DNA of 64,000 nt, from contig OZ218951.1 in NCBI GenBank assembly GCA_965112735.1, forward strand, positions 434,001 through 498,000, given 5' to 3'. The stretch comes from Phaeosaccion multiseriatum (Eukaryota > Ochrophyta, other classes). Positions 38,423 to 59,089 of the stretch are shown here, one piece after another. The stretch's first letter is position 1, and each line of letters starts with the position of its first letter. The notes under the pieces were generated by a model. That model had not been told where the DNA came from. It searched no databases and was given only the letters and a program-made list of their open reading frames with translations. The translations under genes were made by a program, and so were the position numbers.

Positions 38423-39103
38423 TGCTCGGCAGGGCCCACTCTCAGGCGGTGCTGCAGTTCTTTCTTACGGGGAGCAAGAGTGGGGGATGGGCCTTCTGTC
38501 CCTGGGGGATAGAAGGTGCCAACGCTTCTCGGCTTCTTCACTTCTTCTCTCTCCAGACCTCGTCAGCAGCCGAACCTCCACATTGGAGTCGTGTGAGACA
38601 AACAAGTGACCCCTTGCCCGTGCCTAGAGCTCATTAAATTACGGAAAAAAACAGGTGAACAAACGCCCCGGGCCGGCCTTGAATTCGTTGCCTTACCACC
38701 GCGACGGAATTCAAACCTTTTCTCCAGCGACTTGTAAGAGAGAAAGGAACGCACGGCGAACGCGAAGACGCAAAGAGAGTCCGGCACCACGATCGAGAGA
38801 TCCTTTTTGGCATATTCAATCTCCACGAAGAAAGGCGGGCGTGGAGAGGCCCGGCGTAAGGTCAAAGGCTCTCGTCCTCCTTCCCTCTCACATGCCCTTC
38901 CATCGCTCCTCCTTCCTTGGATAGGGGCAGGGCCAACAAAGCCAGGAGGGAGGGACGCAGCAGGGGTAGTTAGAATTGGGTGGCAGTTGTCGTAGCCAGG
39001 CAAAGACGCCTTGTAGAGGGGAACGGTTGAAATCAGCAGGGGGGAGGCGAGGAGGCAAGGAGGGGGTGAACGACGAGCGCCTTGGGGCCAACAATAAGTG
39101 GCC
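38423..39103. other. Spacer between TMEM107 and MCM6
   Basis: The two genes are divergent; this 680-bp region should hold both promoters. A reverse frame (38,563-39,336) contains a plausible-looking stretch (FVEIEYAKKDLSIVV) but matches nothing that I know and overlaps MCM6 exon 1, so I do not call it. Confidence 0.5.
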
Positions 39104-47139
<8,036 letters not shown>

Positions 47140-47192
47140 AGGGGAGGCATATGGGCAGGCAGGCAGGCAGGCAGACAGACAGACAGACAGAC

Positions 47193-47237
<45 letters not shown>

Positions 47238-47430
47238 GGCAGACAGACAGACAGGCAGACAGACAGACAGGCAGACAGGCAGAGAGGCCGGGAGGGGTTG
47301 GGCGCTAGGATCAATGTACGTGTATGTCCCCTCGAGTTGAGCAGGTGGGGTGATTGAGGAACAGTAAAGCCAACGTAAGTCTTTTCTACTTTGTACTTCG
47401 TAGTAGTACACTGTATTAATTCCTTTGTCA
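47140..47430. repeat. GGCA/GACA microsatellite 3' of MCM6
   Basis: Tetranucleotide repeats at about 47,150-47,285 lie directly after the MCM6 stop. The rest, up to copy B of the dispersed duplication, shows no gene. Confidence 0.9.
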
Positions 47431-47704
47431 TGCGGAATCTCATGGGCAGCCGCACCTCGTCCCCAACACGAAGGGCCTTCCTCTTCTTGGCTGCACGACG
47501 GCGGCTGGGCTGCTGCTGCCCCTGGCCTGAGGCTCCCTGTCCACGAGTAGCGGTGGCGCGCTGCTTCCTCGCTCCTCGCGGCCATCGCGGTGGGGAAGGG
47601 AAGGCTTTCTTTAGCGCCGCCTCTCTCCTCGGCCTCCTCCTCCCTGCCGATGCTTGTGATGCTTGTGATGCCTCTTGCGCACTTCCCTCCCTGCTGCGGG
47701 TACT
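47431..47704. repeat. Dispersed duplication, copy B
   Basis: Partner of 35,939-36,228 in the same orientation, 11.5 kb away. Identity is very high over about 275 bp, ending at GCTGCGGGTACT; sequences diverge abruptly on both sides. Confidence 0.85.
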
Positions 47705-48010
47705 CAGCTCCAGAGGCCTCCGGAGCTGCCCCCTCCCGCTCGAGAGACTCTCATTCCCATCCGATACACTGTACAGGCATTGAGAGCATTGCTCAAGCGG
47801 TAGACAATGACGCATAGCATAGCTGACAAATCGCGCGAGCTTCGATTACTGCTTAATTTACTGACGTCTGTAACTGCTGTGGCATTTCTCCGACACACAG
47901 AAACCTCTGCCTGGTCTCGCCTCTTCGCCACTTCGCACACACAAGTGCATCACTCGATCGATCGTGAGCTGTCCTGTCTCTCTTGCTTTGCCGCTTGGTC
48001 CACCTTCCTC
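47705..48010. other. Spacer, no gene seen
   Basis: About 300 bases between copy B and the last exon of the reverse-strand FNIP gene; probably that gene's 3' flank. Confidence 0.5.
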
Positions 48011-51000
48011 TCATATCCAGCAGGCCCCCTTGCAGCGACACGTCCCGCCGCTCAGGGCACAGCTCTCCCTCTTTGCCGTCAAGAAAAGCACTCGCACGAA
48101 CTGCCGTGTGTCGTTGTGGTTGTGGTTGACCATGGCGAAGGACCGGCTATAGACAATGTCCGCAGACTTGGGGGGTGTGATTGGGGGGCTCTCGTCATTG
48201 TCCACCACCGTCAGACCCTGCAGAGAGTCGGGCAACTCGCCCAAGGGGTGCACGTAGCTGCTCCCCAGGGTCAGGAACTGGAGGCATACGGGACGGATGG
48301 AGGGAGCATTCACAAAGAATGCATGTGAGCCAAGGCCAAGGCAGAGAGAGAGAAGAGAGAGGCAGGTAGGTCGGTGCAGGGTACCCGCCCCCCCCCCCCA
48401 AACATCTGCACAGGAGGACCACCCCTGGGGATGGACACATTCACAGGTAGGTACGCAATGGGCAGTCTTCACTCAGCCGCCACCACCACTGAACACCACC
48501 CCCCCCCTGTTGCCTCTCCCCCAACTGCTTCGCTCCCCCCGCCTCTCCATGCTCTCGTTACCTTGAGGCTGGACACGAGAGGCCCGAGGGGGCGACTGAA
48601 GTCCGCAATGAGAGGGAAGGAGAGCTCTTCTAAGCCCTCGCGCAGCCTCGGCAGCGGCCGATCGAAGGAGCGGCCCAGCCGGAGCACGCGCAAGTTACTC
48701 TTTCGTCTATAGGGGGGGGGTTGTTGACACGGCGTTGACACGGTATACGGTGCCAGGTTAGGAGAGACTCGCAACGGATACAGAGAACGCACGCACGCAC
48801 ACACGCACACGTGCAGACAGGCACAGGCCAGGGGCTTGGAGGAAGGACATGCAGAACGCTTCGGATGAACACAGGAACACGGGTGGTGAAACGGCTCGCT
48901 GGGCTGGCCAGGGGCATTTCATAGCCGGCAGCGCCATGCCATCACCTCGGGGCCTTCCTTCTTCCACAAGCGCAATGGGAACCACCGCTTAGTCAGCCCC
49001 CAAGTCCCGGCCATGGTCTCCTGCCATCACCTGCCATCCCGCTCCCGTCCCCTTGCCCACGCGCTCTGTGGAATCAAGCACCCCCCCGACGTGCACTTGC
49101 CCTTGCGCTTGCCCTTGCTCTTACCCGCTTCTGCTGTGGTAGAAGAAGGTGTCATCTGGCGGCCAGGAAATGGTGCTGTTGAAGTTGTCCCCCACCGTGA
49201 GAGAGCGCAACGAAGACACAAGCTCCAAAGGATGGTTGAAGGTGTGGCCTAGCCGAAGCGTCTCAAGACAGGGGGGCAGCAGGGGCAGAGGGAAGTTGAA
49301 GCCGCACCGAGGGGCGAAGATGAGCTCCCTTAGACCGGCGATCCTGCTGCCCGATAGCAGCCCTCCAGGGGGGTACTCCAGGGGCAGCGGACGGCGATAG
49401 GCTGGGGGTGGGGGAGGGTGGACAGCGAAGACAAAGTTGGATTGGACAATGGACCGGACGGTAGGTGCACAGAGCAGCAGAGAGAGGAGCACGGGGCGTC
49501 AAGACGCTGTTAGACCACGGATGCCCAAGGAAGGGATGCCCAAGGAAGGGCTCTTGAGGGGCTCTGGACCGCCCTGGAGGCAGCGCTATGAGCCGTGCAT
49601 CAGCCTCAGGGAGTTTCTCAGGGAGGGAGGGCGGAGGGCGTGGAACAGATGAGTCTGAGTGAGGGCCTCACGCTCCACTCGCATCGAGGGCCGTTCTGCA
49701 ATTCAGAACCCGTCCGTCCTTGTGCGGAAGGCAATTCAGCACCCTTCCTTTGCGCAGAAGCGTTTTCTTCCTCCCTTCAAGTGTCCCTCACCTGCCCCGA
49801 GTCGAAGGCTCCGCAACCCCGCGGGGAGCGTGTCTCTGTCGAGAGAAGAGTTGAAACCGTCACCGAGAGTCACTGATGCGTGCAGAAAAGAAGGAGCGTG
49901 GGGGGGGGGGGGGGCGTGTCTGTCTGTAAGGGGCGGGGTTGTCTGTCTGTAAATCTGGGGTGTCAGGACACATTGGGGCCATTCCCAAGCACAACTTGCT
50001 TGACTGAACGCGCCTGATTCAGACAAAAGTGTTCTGTTCTCCTTTCACTCACAATGCTGGAGAGAGGACGGCAGACATCCCGCGACGTTGCCATTGAAGT
50101 GGTTACTGTACGTCACGCTCAAGAGCCCCTCTGGGAGCTCGAGGAACGGCTGACTGAAGCCCTGTACATTGCAAGAGAGGAGAGGAACAAGAGAGGCCGT
50201 CGAGGGAGGGGCGGGGCGGGCGGTGAGCGGGTCTGATGATTGCATACCCGCCGTGTGTGCAATGCGGCAAGCGCAACAAGCACAGCCATCATTACCTTTA
50301 GGAAGCAGATGTGTGTGACTGTGTCGGGCAGCTGGCACGTCTTGAAGTGCGAAAAGTACATGTCCGTCGCCACGTGCGTCACGCTCTTGGGCAAGCAGCG
50401 CAGCAGCGTGTTCACCGCGAACCTCGTCCTCAGCACGCCCCCTCCGGCTGTGCTAAAGCCCGTGAGCCTTACACGGGAGATGGGGAAGTATCGAGGCGTG
50501 TCCTTCATCTTGTTCCTCTTGCTCTTCTTGCTCTTGCTTTTGTTCAGCGGTGTTGCCTTTGCCTTGCCCTTTGCCTTGCTCGTGCTCTTACTCTTGCCCC
50601 TTTTCCTCTTTCGCCCCCTCCCTCGCCCCTGCTCGCCCTCTGTCTCCTCCCCCTCCCCCTCCCCTACCTCCTCATCCTCCTCCTCCTGCTGCTGCTGCTG
50701 TCCCTGCTGCTGTCCCTCCTGCTTCCCCCCCCCCACCCCCTCCTCCTCCTCCTCCTCCTCCTCGACCCCTTGCCCCCTGCACTCCTCATCCTCCACGAGG
50801 GCCTCAAACGCTGAGCAGCGCCGGAGAGCCCCATCCATGAGATCCTCAGATGGCGTACCGTGTTCGACCCTCACTGCTCGGGGCAGGTACCGGTCCAACG
50901 CCTTGCACACGCCCCACAGCGCCCGGTTTGTGGGGCCGTCGCTGTTCAGAGCCACAGCGGACAGGACGCTTACGCGCTTACTGTGGGAAAGGGTGGCAGC

Positions 51001-54000
51001 GACTGGCGTCTCCGCTGCTGCTGCTGCTGCTTGTGGTGCTTTTACCGCTGCTGCTGCTTTTGCTTCTGCCGCTACTCCTCTCGCTCTTCTTGTTCTTCTT
51101 GCTGCTCTTGCTGCAGCTTGCGTTGCTGCTGTTGTCGCTTCTGCCGCTGCCTCACCAACTGCTCCTACTTCGGCTGCTGGTGCCATTGCTGCTGCTACTG
51201 CTGCTAGTGCTGCTTCTGGTGTCGCCACTACTACCATCCCTGCCGCTGCCTCCGCCGCTGCTGCTGCCGCCGCCGCCACTGCTGCTGCCGCTGTAGCTCC
51301 TCCTCCTGCTGCTGGCGGTGCCATGTCATCATGCCCTCCCCACCCTTCCACGATGCCCCTAATCTCCAACACGCAGCAGCGGAGGAGGCCTCCCGTACCC
51401 CCCAAGATGGCCGTATTGAGCCGCCACCGCAGAGCGCTGTACAAGTGCTTAAGCACAATGACAGTCTGCGGAAGGCGCAGGCGCGACTGTCGCAACAGCT
51501 GGGCAGCCTGCTGGCGCATTCGGGCCTCCACAGCCGAATCACTGATGGCTGCCTCGCTTCCGTTTCCGTTTCTGACAATGGCTCTCTCTGCATCCAGCGC
51601 CGCGCTCTCCTCCTGGGCGTAGTGTGTCGCCGCCGTCGCCATCCCCGCCACGCCGCCCCCCTCCCCTGCTGCCCCCGCTGTCCCTTGAGCTACTGCTTCC
51701 TCCCCGCTGTCCGCCGTCGGACTGCTACCCGCCCCCCCCTTCCCCGCCTCGCTCCTCTCCCTCTGCCACTCCCTGACCTCCTCCAGCCCTAATCGCATGA
51801 CGAGTCTGTCTAACACGCACACGGCGGCCCCGCTCAGCTCGTCGAGGAGGTCTAGGCGCATGCGTTGCTGAGCGATGAGGCGCGCGCCACAGCTAATCTT
51901 TTTCTTCATCAGAGGCAGAACCACCGTCTGGTGCCATCGTGCAATCGTGTATCATGGTTTGGGAGTTGTGCGAGATTTTGAGCAAAGAGAATACGGTAGG
52001 ATTAATCGACCAATCCATCAATCAATCACCATCGCACAGAGACAATAAAAGTGAACGCACCACGCACTGTGTCCTTTTGTGCGTTTTCCACCAAAGCAGG
52101 AGGAGCTGCTCAACACTCAAGACGTTTCAAGTCAAGTCAAGTCCAGTCCAGTCAAGCCCTCCGACACAGTAGATACAAGTGTTGGAAAAGATGAATGAAG
52201 GGCGGCACACACACGCCACTGGTGCCGCTGCTGCTGCTGATTTTGGGTAGTGTATCTGTGCTGTGCTGTATCTGTCTCACCTGCACCTCTTTCCTGCACC
52301 AGTCCCTCAGCATCGGGGCAACGCTTCCGTAGTCTATCCTCCCCACCGCATCCTCCAGCCCCCCTGGTAGACGAGAGAGATGGCAGCAGACACACACACA
52401 CACAAAGATGAAGAGGGAGAGAGAGACAGAGAGACACATATGGGGAATGATTAACGAAGAGACGAGCACGCAGGGGCAGGGGCAAGGGCAGGGGCGAGAA
52501 AGGATTCTTGGGGTAAGGTACTTTGCACCTCCATTGGGGCGGGACTGTGTATGAAAATGACGAGAAGTGACTATGTATGATTACGTATGACTACTGTCCT
52601 TGTCACCCGAGGTTAGCTTCAGGGCCACCACACGTACCGTGCAAGTCGGGAACGCCTTTCAGGAACTGCGACGGAGTAGGCAGGAGGGAGAGAAAAGAGG
52701 AGGAGGGGGGGAGGAGAGGCAGGGGCAAGAGGAGCGAGGAGAGGAGTGAAGATGGGAGAGGTGAGAGAGGAGAAGCGGCACAGATGCATGGAATTGATCG
52801 ACCCATGCCGCAACCCTCTCACTCGCTCACAACATGCACCTACTCCCTCCCTCCGTCCCTCCCTCCGTCCCTCCCTCCCATCCGTTCCATCCGGCAGTAC
52901 CTCCGTGGTGCGGCGATCCACCTCCTTGGCCATAAACAGGTGCACAACGCGTGCCGTCCGATTCTGTAGGGAGCTCGCCGCCTTCAGAACATCTCGGGCG
53001 CTATTGCCGGAGGGGGGTTGGTTGGGGTTGGGCTCACTCGCGGCTGCCTGCTGGTGCTGCTGCTGTTCGTTCGCAATGATGCTGAGTACGAAGTTGTCGA
53101 CGGCCTGACAGATGGGCAGGAGAGGAGAGAGAAAGGGCGGAAGAGTGAGGCGGGGTGAAAGCGAGGGCGAGAGCAAGAGAGAGCGGGGAGGAGAGCGCAA
53201 GGGTCGGAGGGGAGGGTGAGGAGGGGAGAGAGTGAGAACAAGCAAGACTGGCACCAGCGTGTAGGACCTGTTACTCCTACGTATTCACAACAACGCCCTT
53301 CTCCTCACGCCCCTGAGGCCCTGACCGTTACACACACGGCATGCCATCAGACCGCAGAGCCGAAAGGGGGAGAGCATTCATTCCTTACACATTCCAGGCT
53401 TCATTCATTCCTTATATATTCCAGGCTTCTTACCGCTTCTTGCTTGCCCCCGGCCTTCCCTTTGAGCGGCCAGGACGCTTCTCCATCGGAGGGCACAGGC
53501 GAGGTCGCTGCCATGTGCGTGGAGATGGAGCTCAGCCATTGAGAGCACGAGTGGATGGCTGCAATGTCCACTTCGCGCCGCTCCTGGTTCCATCATCAAA
53601 GGTCACGGAGAGAGGAGGAGAGGAGGGCAAGGGGCTCCATCATAAGTCACGAAGAGAGGGAGGAAAGGGGGGCGGAGAGCCTCCGAGATGGGAGCCTCCA
53701 TGGGGAAGGGGAAACACGCACGCACACGTACACACACACACATACGCACCACGCTTCGTTCCGGGAAAAGCGACCAGTACGCCTCATTCAGCGCAGAATG
53801 CGGGCTGCACAGGAATAACAGGGGGCCGGGGGAGGGGGAGAGGGGGCACAGGCAGATGGGTAAGCGAGCCGGGCCATTCCCTCTCGACTGGACACACCAC
53901 ACAAGACACACACGGTGGGGGAGGTGGGCGGCTGCATATACGCCATTTGTGCGCCATTTGTTGGGTTGAGAATAGCGTTACGTGCCTCTGTCGGTCCGTC

Positions 54001-54649
54001 CCCGCGATGAGCCGCGCCCTGCACATGTTGGTGGCTGTTTCCGTGACCTTCAAGAGCTGCAGGGAGTCCAGACAGAGGAGGAGGAGGAGGCAACACACAA
54101 GGAGAGGGGGCGGAGAGCCAAAGTAAAGTAAAGGGCACCGCACGCAGCAGGGGGACGCGCGGGAGCGAGGATGGAGGACTAGTGAGGAGCGAGGATGGAC
54201 GACTAGTGAGGTTCGTGGAGGCTCTACTGACGGGGGGGGCCTCCCCCTCTGTCTGGTCTCTATGGTAGACTCTGCCACTCTCTGCATGCATCCTGATCTT
54301 TGACCAGGTAATGCAGAGCGATCGACGCCCACATACATGTGTAGGCCTTGCAAATGCCTTCACCAGATCAGATCGCACAGACGAAATAGCCCCCCGACCC
54401 ACCTCCATACCCCACCGAGCGGTTCACGCACCTCGTCGCGAGTCTGACTTAGAGCCCCAAAGTTGATGGCCCTTTGTCTCTGGCTCGTGATGTAGGCCAG
54501 GTGCCCATCGATGCTTTCCAAGTCCAAGGGGGGGGGTGTGAAGCTCTGTCGGACGTGGCGGTAGAGGGTATATACCATGCCCAGCCCGCGCGTCGTCTGC
54601 TGCATCTGTTCGGCCTCCTTGGCCCCGTCGCCTTCCTCTCGGCCTGCAC

Positions 54650-54680
<31 letters not shown>

Positions 54681-55452
54681 TGCTCCTGGTGACACGTCTG
54701 GTGCTGCTGCCGTATCATCACCAGCTCCTGCTTGTGCGGCTGTTGCTCCTGCCCCTGCCCCTGCTCCTGCTCCTGCTCCGGCATCGTTCGCCGGAGCTGG
54801 AAAACAACTCAGTCCGTGCCTCGCCCGAGCTCGGGCTCTGCAGTGTCACCAAAAGGATTAAGGATTTTGAAAGAGACTGTTAACACACGACATGCAGCAG
54901 TGGGGAGGTCGACCGGACTTGCGTGCTTTCAGAAGAGTTACACAGGCGAAAGTCAGCTTTACACAGTGCAAGTCTCCCCCTTGGTACGTGTCGTACTTTT
55001 GTGTGATGGTCTCTAGAATGTGCTTGCAGCGATCCTCCTCCACGACATACAGCTGCTGCTGTATCCGGGGTGGGAGCCTGAGCAGAGAGGGAGAGGCAAG
55101 GGGCAAGGAGGTGGAACGTAGTCAAGGGCAAGTGCAAGGACACTGACGCATCTCGGAAGGACGGAGGATCAGCGATCAGCACCTCAGGCGACGAGAGGAG
55201 CGGGAAAGAGAGACGGGTATCACATGCCGGGTGAGCACGGGGTTGGGAATTGACGGACTGGCAAAGGCTTGGGGATTACGGAGAAACGTACAAGGGAGGA
55301 GAGGGACAGACGGGTCCAAATTACCTTCGCAATGTTCTGTGCAGAGGCAACAGCACCTCCCGCGCAAAGTGGACAGGGCCGTCCCTCGACAGCTGCAGGG
55401 AGAAGCGATTTGACGCTGCGGCCCCTCCCCCATCCTTCTTGCGCCCCGGCAT
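48011..55452 (-). CDS. Large multi-exon gene with C-terminal FNIP-like repeats
   Basis: Tentative single gene. First exon: ATG 55,452 to about 55,326 (MPGRKKDGGG), donor GTAATT. Further helical exons near 55,080-54,960, 54,580-54,430, 54,060-53,970, 53,590-53,420, 53,105-52,900 and 52,370-52,280. A large exon (about 51,934-50,301) has helical, Ala-rich, acidic and Lys-rich parts. Then come repeat exons near 50,163-50,053, 49,874-49,797, 49,408-49,126, 48,709-48,563 and 48,290-48,011. The last exons encode about 22-residue repeats (LETLRLGHTFNHPL, LRVLRLGRSFDRPL, LQFLTLGSSYVHPL) of FNIP/LRR type, a likely protein-binding solenoid. I do not recognise the N-terminal half. The splice joining the two halves (52,279 to 51,934) is in phase but unproven; they could be two genes. 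Confidence 0.5.
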
Positions 55453-55635
55453 GAGCTTCCAAAGCGTTAGAGAGGAGGGGGATCGGAGGGGGGAGGAAGG
55501 GAAGGAGAACAGAAACTGAAACTCAAATTAAGCATTGAAACTCAAACTATGTTGCGTCAACGCTGCTTAAAGGACCACAACTGCTACATTCCAGCAGCGG
55601 TAATGGCTTAGTAAAGGCCTGCTCATGGCAGGAAG
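55453..55635. other. Spacer, no gene seen
   Basis: Likely promoter region of the reverse-strand gene starting at 55,452; A-rich with CTCAAA repeats. Confidence 0.4.
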
Positions 55636-58090
55636 GTGGCAGGGCTGGTAGTAGCAGCAGCAGTCAAGCAAAGAGAGGTATTTCACCACCACACCACCAG
55701 CAGCAGCAGAGACAAATGGAGGAGAATGAAGAAGCTGCAGCGGGGCAGCACAAAAGGATGGAACAGCACCACCTGTGTGACAGTCCTGAAGAGATTTCTG
55801 GCGCTCAGGGCTCTGAGAATACGAGTGGAAAGGCCGCAGGAGCGCACGACGACGGTGGCAGTGGTTGGGACGACGAGACTTGGACGCAAACCGTTGCTCT
55901 GGCAGATGGAGCCGGCGGTACAACCAGCGACCGCTTCGAAACCGGGCACTCAAGCGGCAGTGGAGACTGAGCTTGCGACCATCGCCGCAGCACAGGAGGA
56001 GACGCGGTGAACCAAGTGCAGACAGCTAAGCAGAGATTGAAAATCGAGAAGGCGGCTGTAGAAGATGCTTACAAAGTTAGAGGAGGACGAGGCCGGCCTC
56101 TGAAGGGAACAAGCGAGAAACTGCGGTTGAATGGTGCAGCTATGAAAGGAATTGATGAGGATTTGCTTCTCCCAGCGGAGAAGGAAGAGAAGCGAAAGAA
56201 GGAGATGGAGGAGAGAAAGAAGGGGGTGGTGACATGTCTTCAAGCGCAGACAGGGTAGATGGTGCAAGTAATGACCACTTCGTAGGGTTTTCTTCGCCGC
56301 CCCTTGGTCGCACGTCTAAGCGGTACGTTCTCAATTATCTCCTCTTCCTGCTTGATGCCTGGCTGCTCTTGTCCGCGGCCCCCGCCCACTCTCGGGCCGC
56401 CCTTTCTGAACATACCTTGACACACTTATTCCCCCTGTTGTTCTCGCCCCCTTTTTACATCTTTTTTGTGTGAACAGGGGTGAGAAAGACGAGGATGAGG
56501 ACGAGGAGGATGGAAATACGGGCGACAAGGGGGGCGGTGGTGCTGGGGGAGGGTTTGGGAAGAAGAATAGACCACCAGCGCAGACTGAGTTCATCCAAGT
56601 AGCACTCGAGGCGGCAAAGGGTCCAAAGGAAGGGTTGCCTTACTTGGCATACTCCCTACTACAGGGCCTCGACACCAAGCCGCCAGTCTGAAGTGGGAGG
56701 GTACTACGCCCAACGTGACGTGTTTGTCTGGGCCCCCCACCTCTTCCACAACCTTGGAGAGGACCACCAGCAGCCTCTTTGCGGATGGGATGCATCGTCA
56801 GAGTGTGTGCAAGCTTATGGGTGGACATCACCGCAGCGGGCTGTGTATGTCACAGCCTCGAGGACGATTTTTTTATGGTGGGGACAAGGCATCGGTGTAC
56901 AGAGCGATTGGACGAGAAGAAACGGATGAAAGCGGAGTACAACGAGGCGGAGAGAAAGAAGGAAACATCACAAGAGCAGGTTCGTGTGCTTCGGTTGTGT
57001 CTCATTTGCGCTACTCTCTAGGGTTCTGGATGAACACGCCGCGCCTCACTTCTTCCCTTCTCCTTCCTCACTTCGCCCTCCTTCCTTGTCCCCATCCCCG
57101 TCCATCTTGCCGCTCAGAAGAAAGCCGTAAACGAGTACTCGAGCTCCTTCTACTCCTACGACCCGCGCGTGACCACAGTGTACAAGGAGAACGTGTGCTT
57201 CCAGTGGGTGACGGCAGAGCTGCCCGTTGAGGTAGGACCAGGCAACACGGCCCTTGCAACCTCAGCGGCCCTGCTTCTCGTGCGGAACGGTACATCAACT
57301 GGCAGCATCGGTGACGCGGAGAAAATGATGAAGGAAATGAAGTCGCATTCCCTGAGCCAAAAGCAGCTACAGTTTCTAGGGTCTGCCGCATTATCCTCCA
57401 GGCGGTCGACTCAAGCGGCGTGGTGAGGCCAAGGGGCCGAAGCAGAAACACAAAAACAAGGGCGTGTCGCAGGGAAGCGGGACAGCGTCGAGCACACTCG
57501 ATGGTTGGGTACGCCGCAGCAGCAGCACGGGGCAGGGGCAGCACCAGCGGGGGGCAGCAGCAGCAGGCGTCGGCAGCAGCAACAGCAGCAGGAGCAGCAG
57601 CAGTACGGGGCAGCAGCACAGCAGCAGGAGCAGCAGCAGCAGCAGCAGCAGCAGTCGATAACTGCTGATAGTCTGGGCATCTATGTCCCAGGCTTGGAGT
57701 ATTGCGCAGGTTTTTACTTCTAAAGTGTGCGCGCGGAAAGGAGCGGCAGCTGCTCTATAGGCTACAGATGATCTGGGGGCGCATGCTGCAGGTCAGGAGC
57801 AAGAAGAATGGCTTCATTCTCGTAGCCAGAGTCAGAGGATGCTGCCTGCTGGTGTGTCCCATTCCTGAGGCCTTCACTCTTGCATGCCCTTACCCCATTT
57901 TCCACTCTTCCCCGCCCTCCATTGCCATGTGCTTTGCCGATGTTCAGCTGGATCACTCTTTCAAGGTGTTCAAGTCCGTCGAGTTCGAGAATGTGCTGTA
58001 CGGATTTCTGCAGAGCTGAATGATCCAATTCTTAGCTTGAACGGTATGAAAGTGAGCCCAAAAGCAATTATCAGGTCCGCTGGCGCCGGC
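55636..58090 (+). pseudogene. Decayed DNA transposon with DUF6729-like and DDE-like segments
   Basis: Recognisable pieces in order: acidic N-terminal frames (55,636-56,260); GFGKKNRPPAQTEFIQ (56,565-56,690); a zinc-binding-like block FVWAPHLFHNLG...YGWTSPQRAVY (56,730-56,860). Then a frame change at the T-run 56,870-56,876 into FFMVGTRHRCTE; then, after an in-phase intron (56,982-57,117), YSYDPRVTTVYKE. A poly-Gln (CAG) tract follows at 57,560-57,655. Later VQLDHSFKVFKS (57,945-57,990) looks like the first Asp of a DDE transposase, followed in another frame by NDPILSLNGMKVS. This order recalls transposases with an N-terminal DUF6729-like domain. Multiple frame breaks indicate a dead copy. No terminal inverted repeats were found by eye. 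Confidence 0.45.
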
Positions 58091-59089
58091 CACAATCAAT
58101 AATCAGATAATCATGTCCACTCTGCGCACGCTTTGTTGAGCACGTAGCTAGGCAGGTAGGGGTGGCAGGGGGTCGGCCCCATGCGAGGTTTCTGTGGCCC
58201 CCGAGCGACAAGCAGAAGCCAGAGGCGTGTGGTTGAGAGCCGAGAGGCCAGGGGTTGGGCTGCGACCAGCGGGAAAGAGTGACAATCGGCTCCAGGCGAG
58301 GCTTCTCGGGCTCCGAGCTTCTGGGCCATAGCCCCCAGGCTTCGGGCTTCTGGCCGCAGGCCAGCGGTCTGGGCTTCAGGCAGGCTTCTCAGGCTGGGAG
58401 AAAAAAAATAGAAATTAGGGGGAGCCACGCGCGCACACACAGGCCCACCTTCATGCAGCATACGCTAGGAGATGACCTGACCCGCCTTGCTATATGAAGA
58501 TGACCACACCAACTTGAGTAAAGCAAAAAAGAAACTGGTCGAAGAAAAAGGAGGGGTAAGCAGTGTTCAGAGGGGAAGGGATGAGCAGCCTGCTGCTCTC
58601 AGAGAGATGAAATGAAGAGTCGCGAAGCGCGGAAAAAAAATTGGAGACTTGGGCTTCTCGCTACTTTTCTGCAGGCTTCTGGGCGCAGGCCAACCCCGGG
58701 CTTCTTGCTTTCGGCCGCAGACCGCCTCTCGCGGCTTCTGCTTATCAAGCGCCCCTCTCCTGGAGCAAGGGGTACTACTAATAATTCATTCTTTGTACCC
58801 CTTGCCTGGAGCCGATGCCAAGGCAGAAGCCAGCCAGAGGCGGCCGTACGGAGGGGGCTAGCTACGACCCAGAAGCCAGGAGCCAGAGAAACCTCGCGTG
58901 ATGCCGAAGGGTGTTTACCTTTTTCTTCTCCTTTCAGGAGGGTGATTTACTATTCCATCAGAAAATCGTCTCTCTCTCTCTTATCAAGGGGTAGAGTTGC
59001 CCTTCTAAAAGGGAACCCCGGGGGAGAGTTGGCCTGAAAACAAGAAATCTGCGTTAAGTTTGTCTTTCTTGCAGCGGGAGTGATTGGCA
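58091..59089. other. Intergenic, no gene seen
   Basis: Contains scattered short repeats around GGCTTCTGGG and CAGAAGCC (58,200-58,400 and 58,640-58,880), partly in inverted orientation, but no credible reading frame. Confidence 0.5.
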
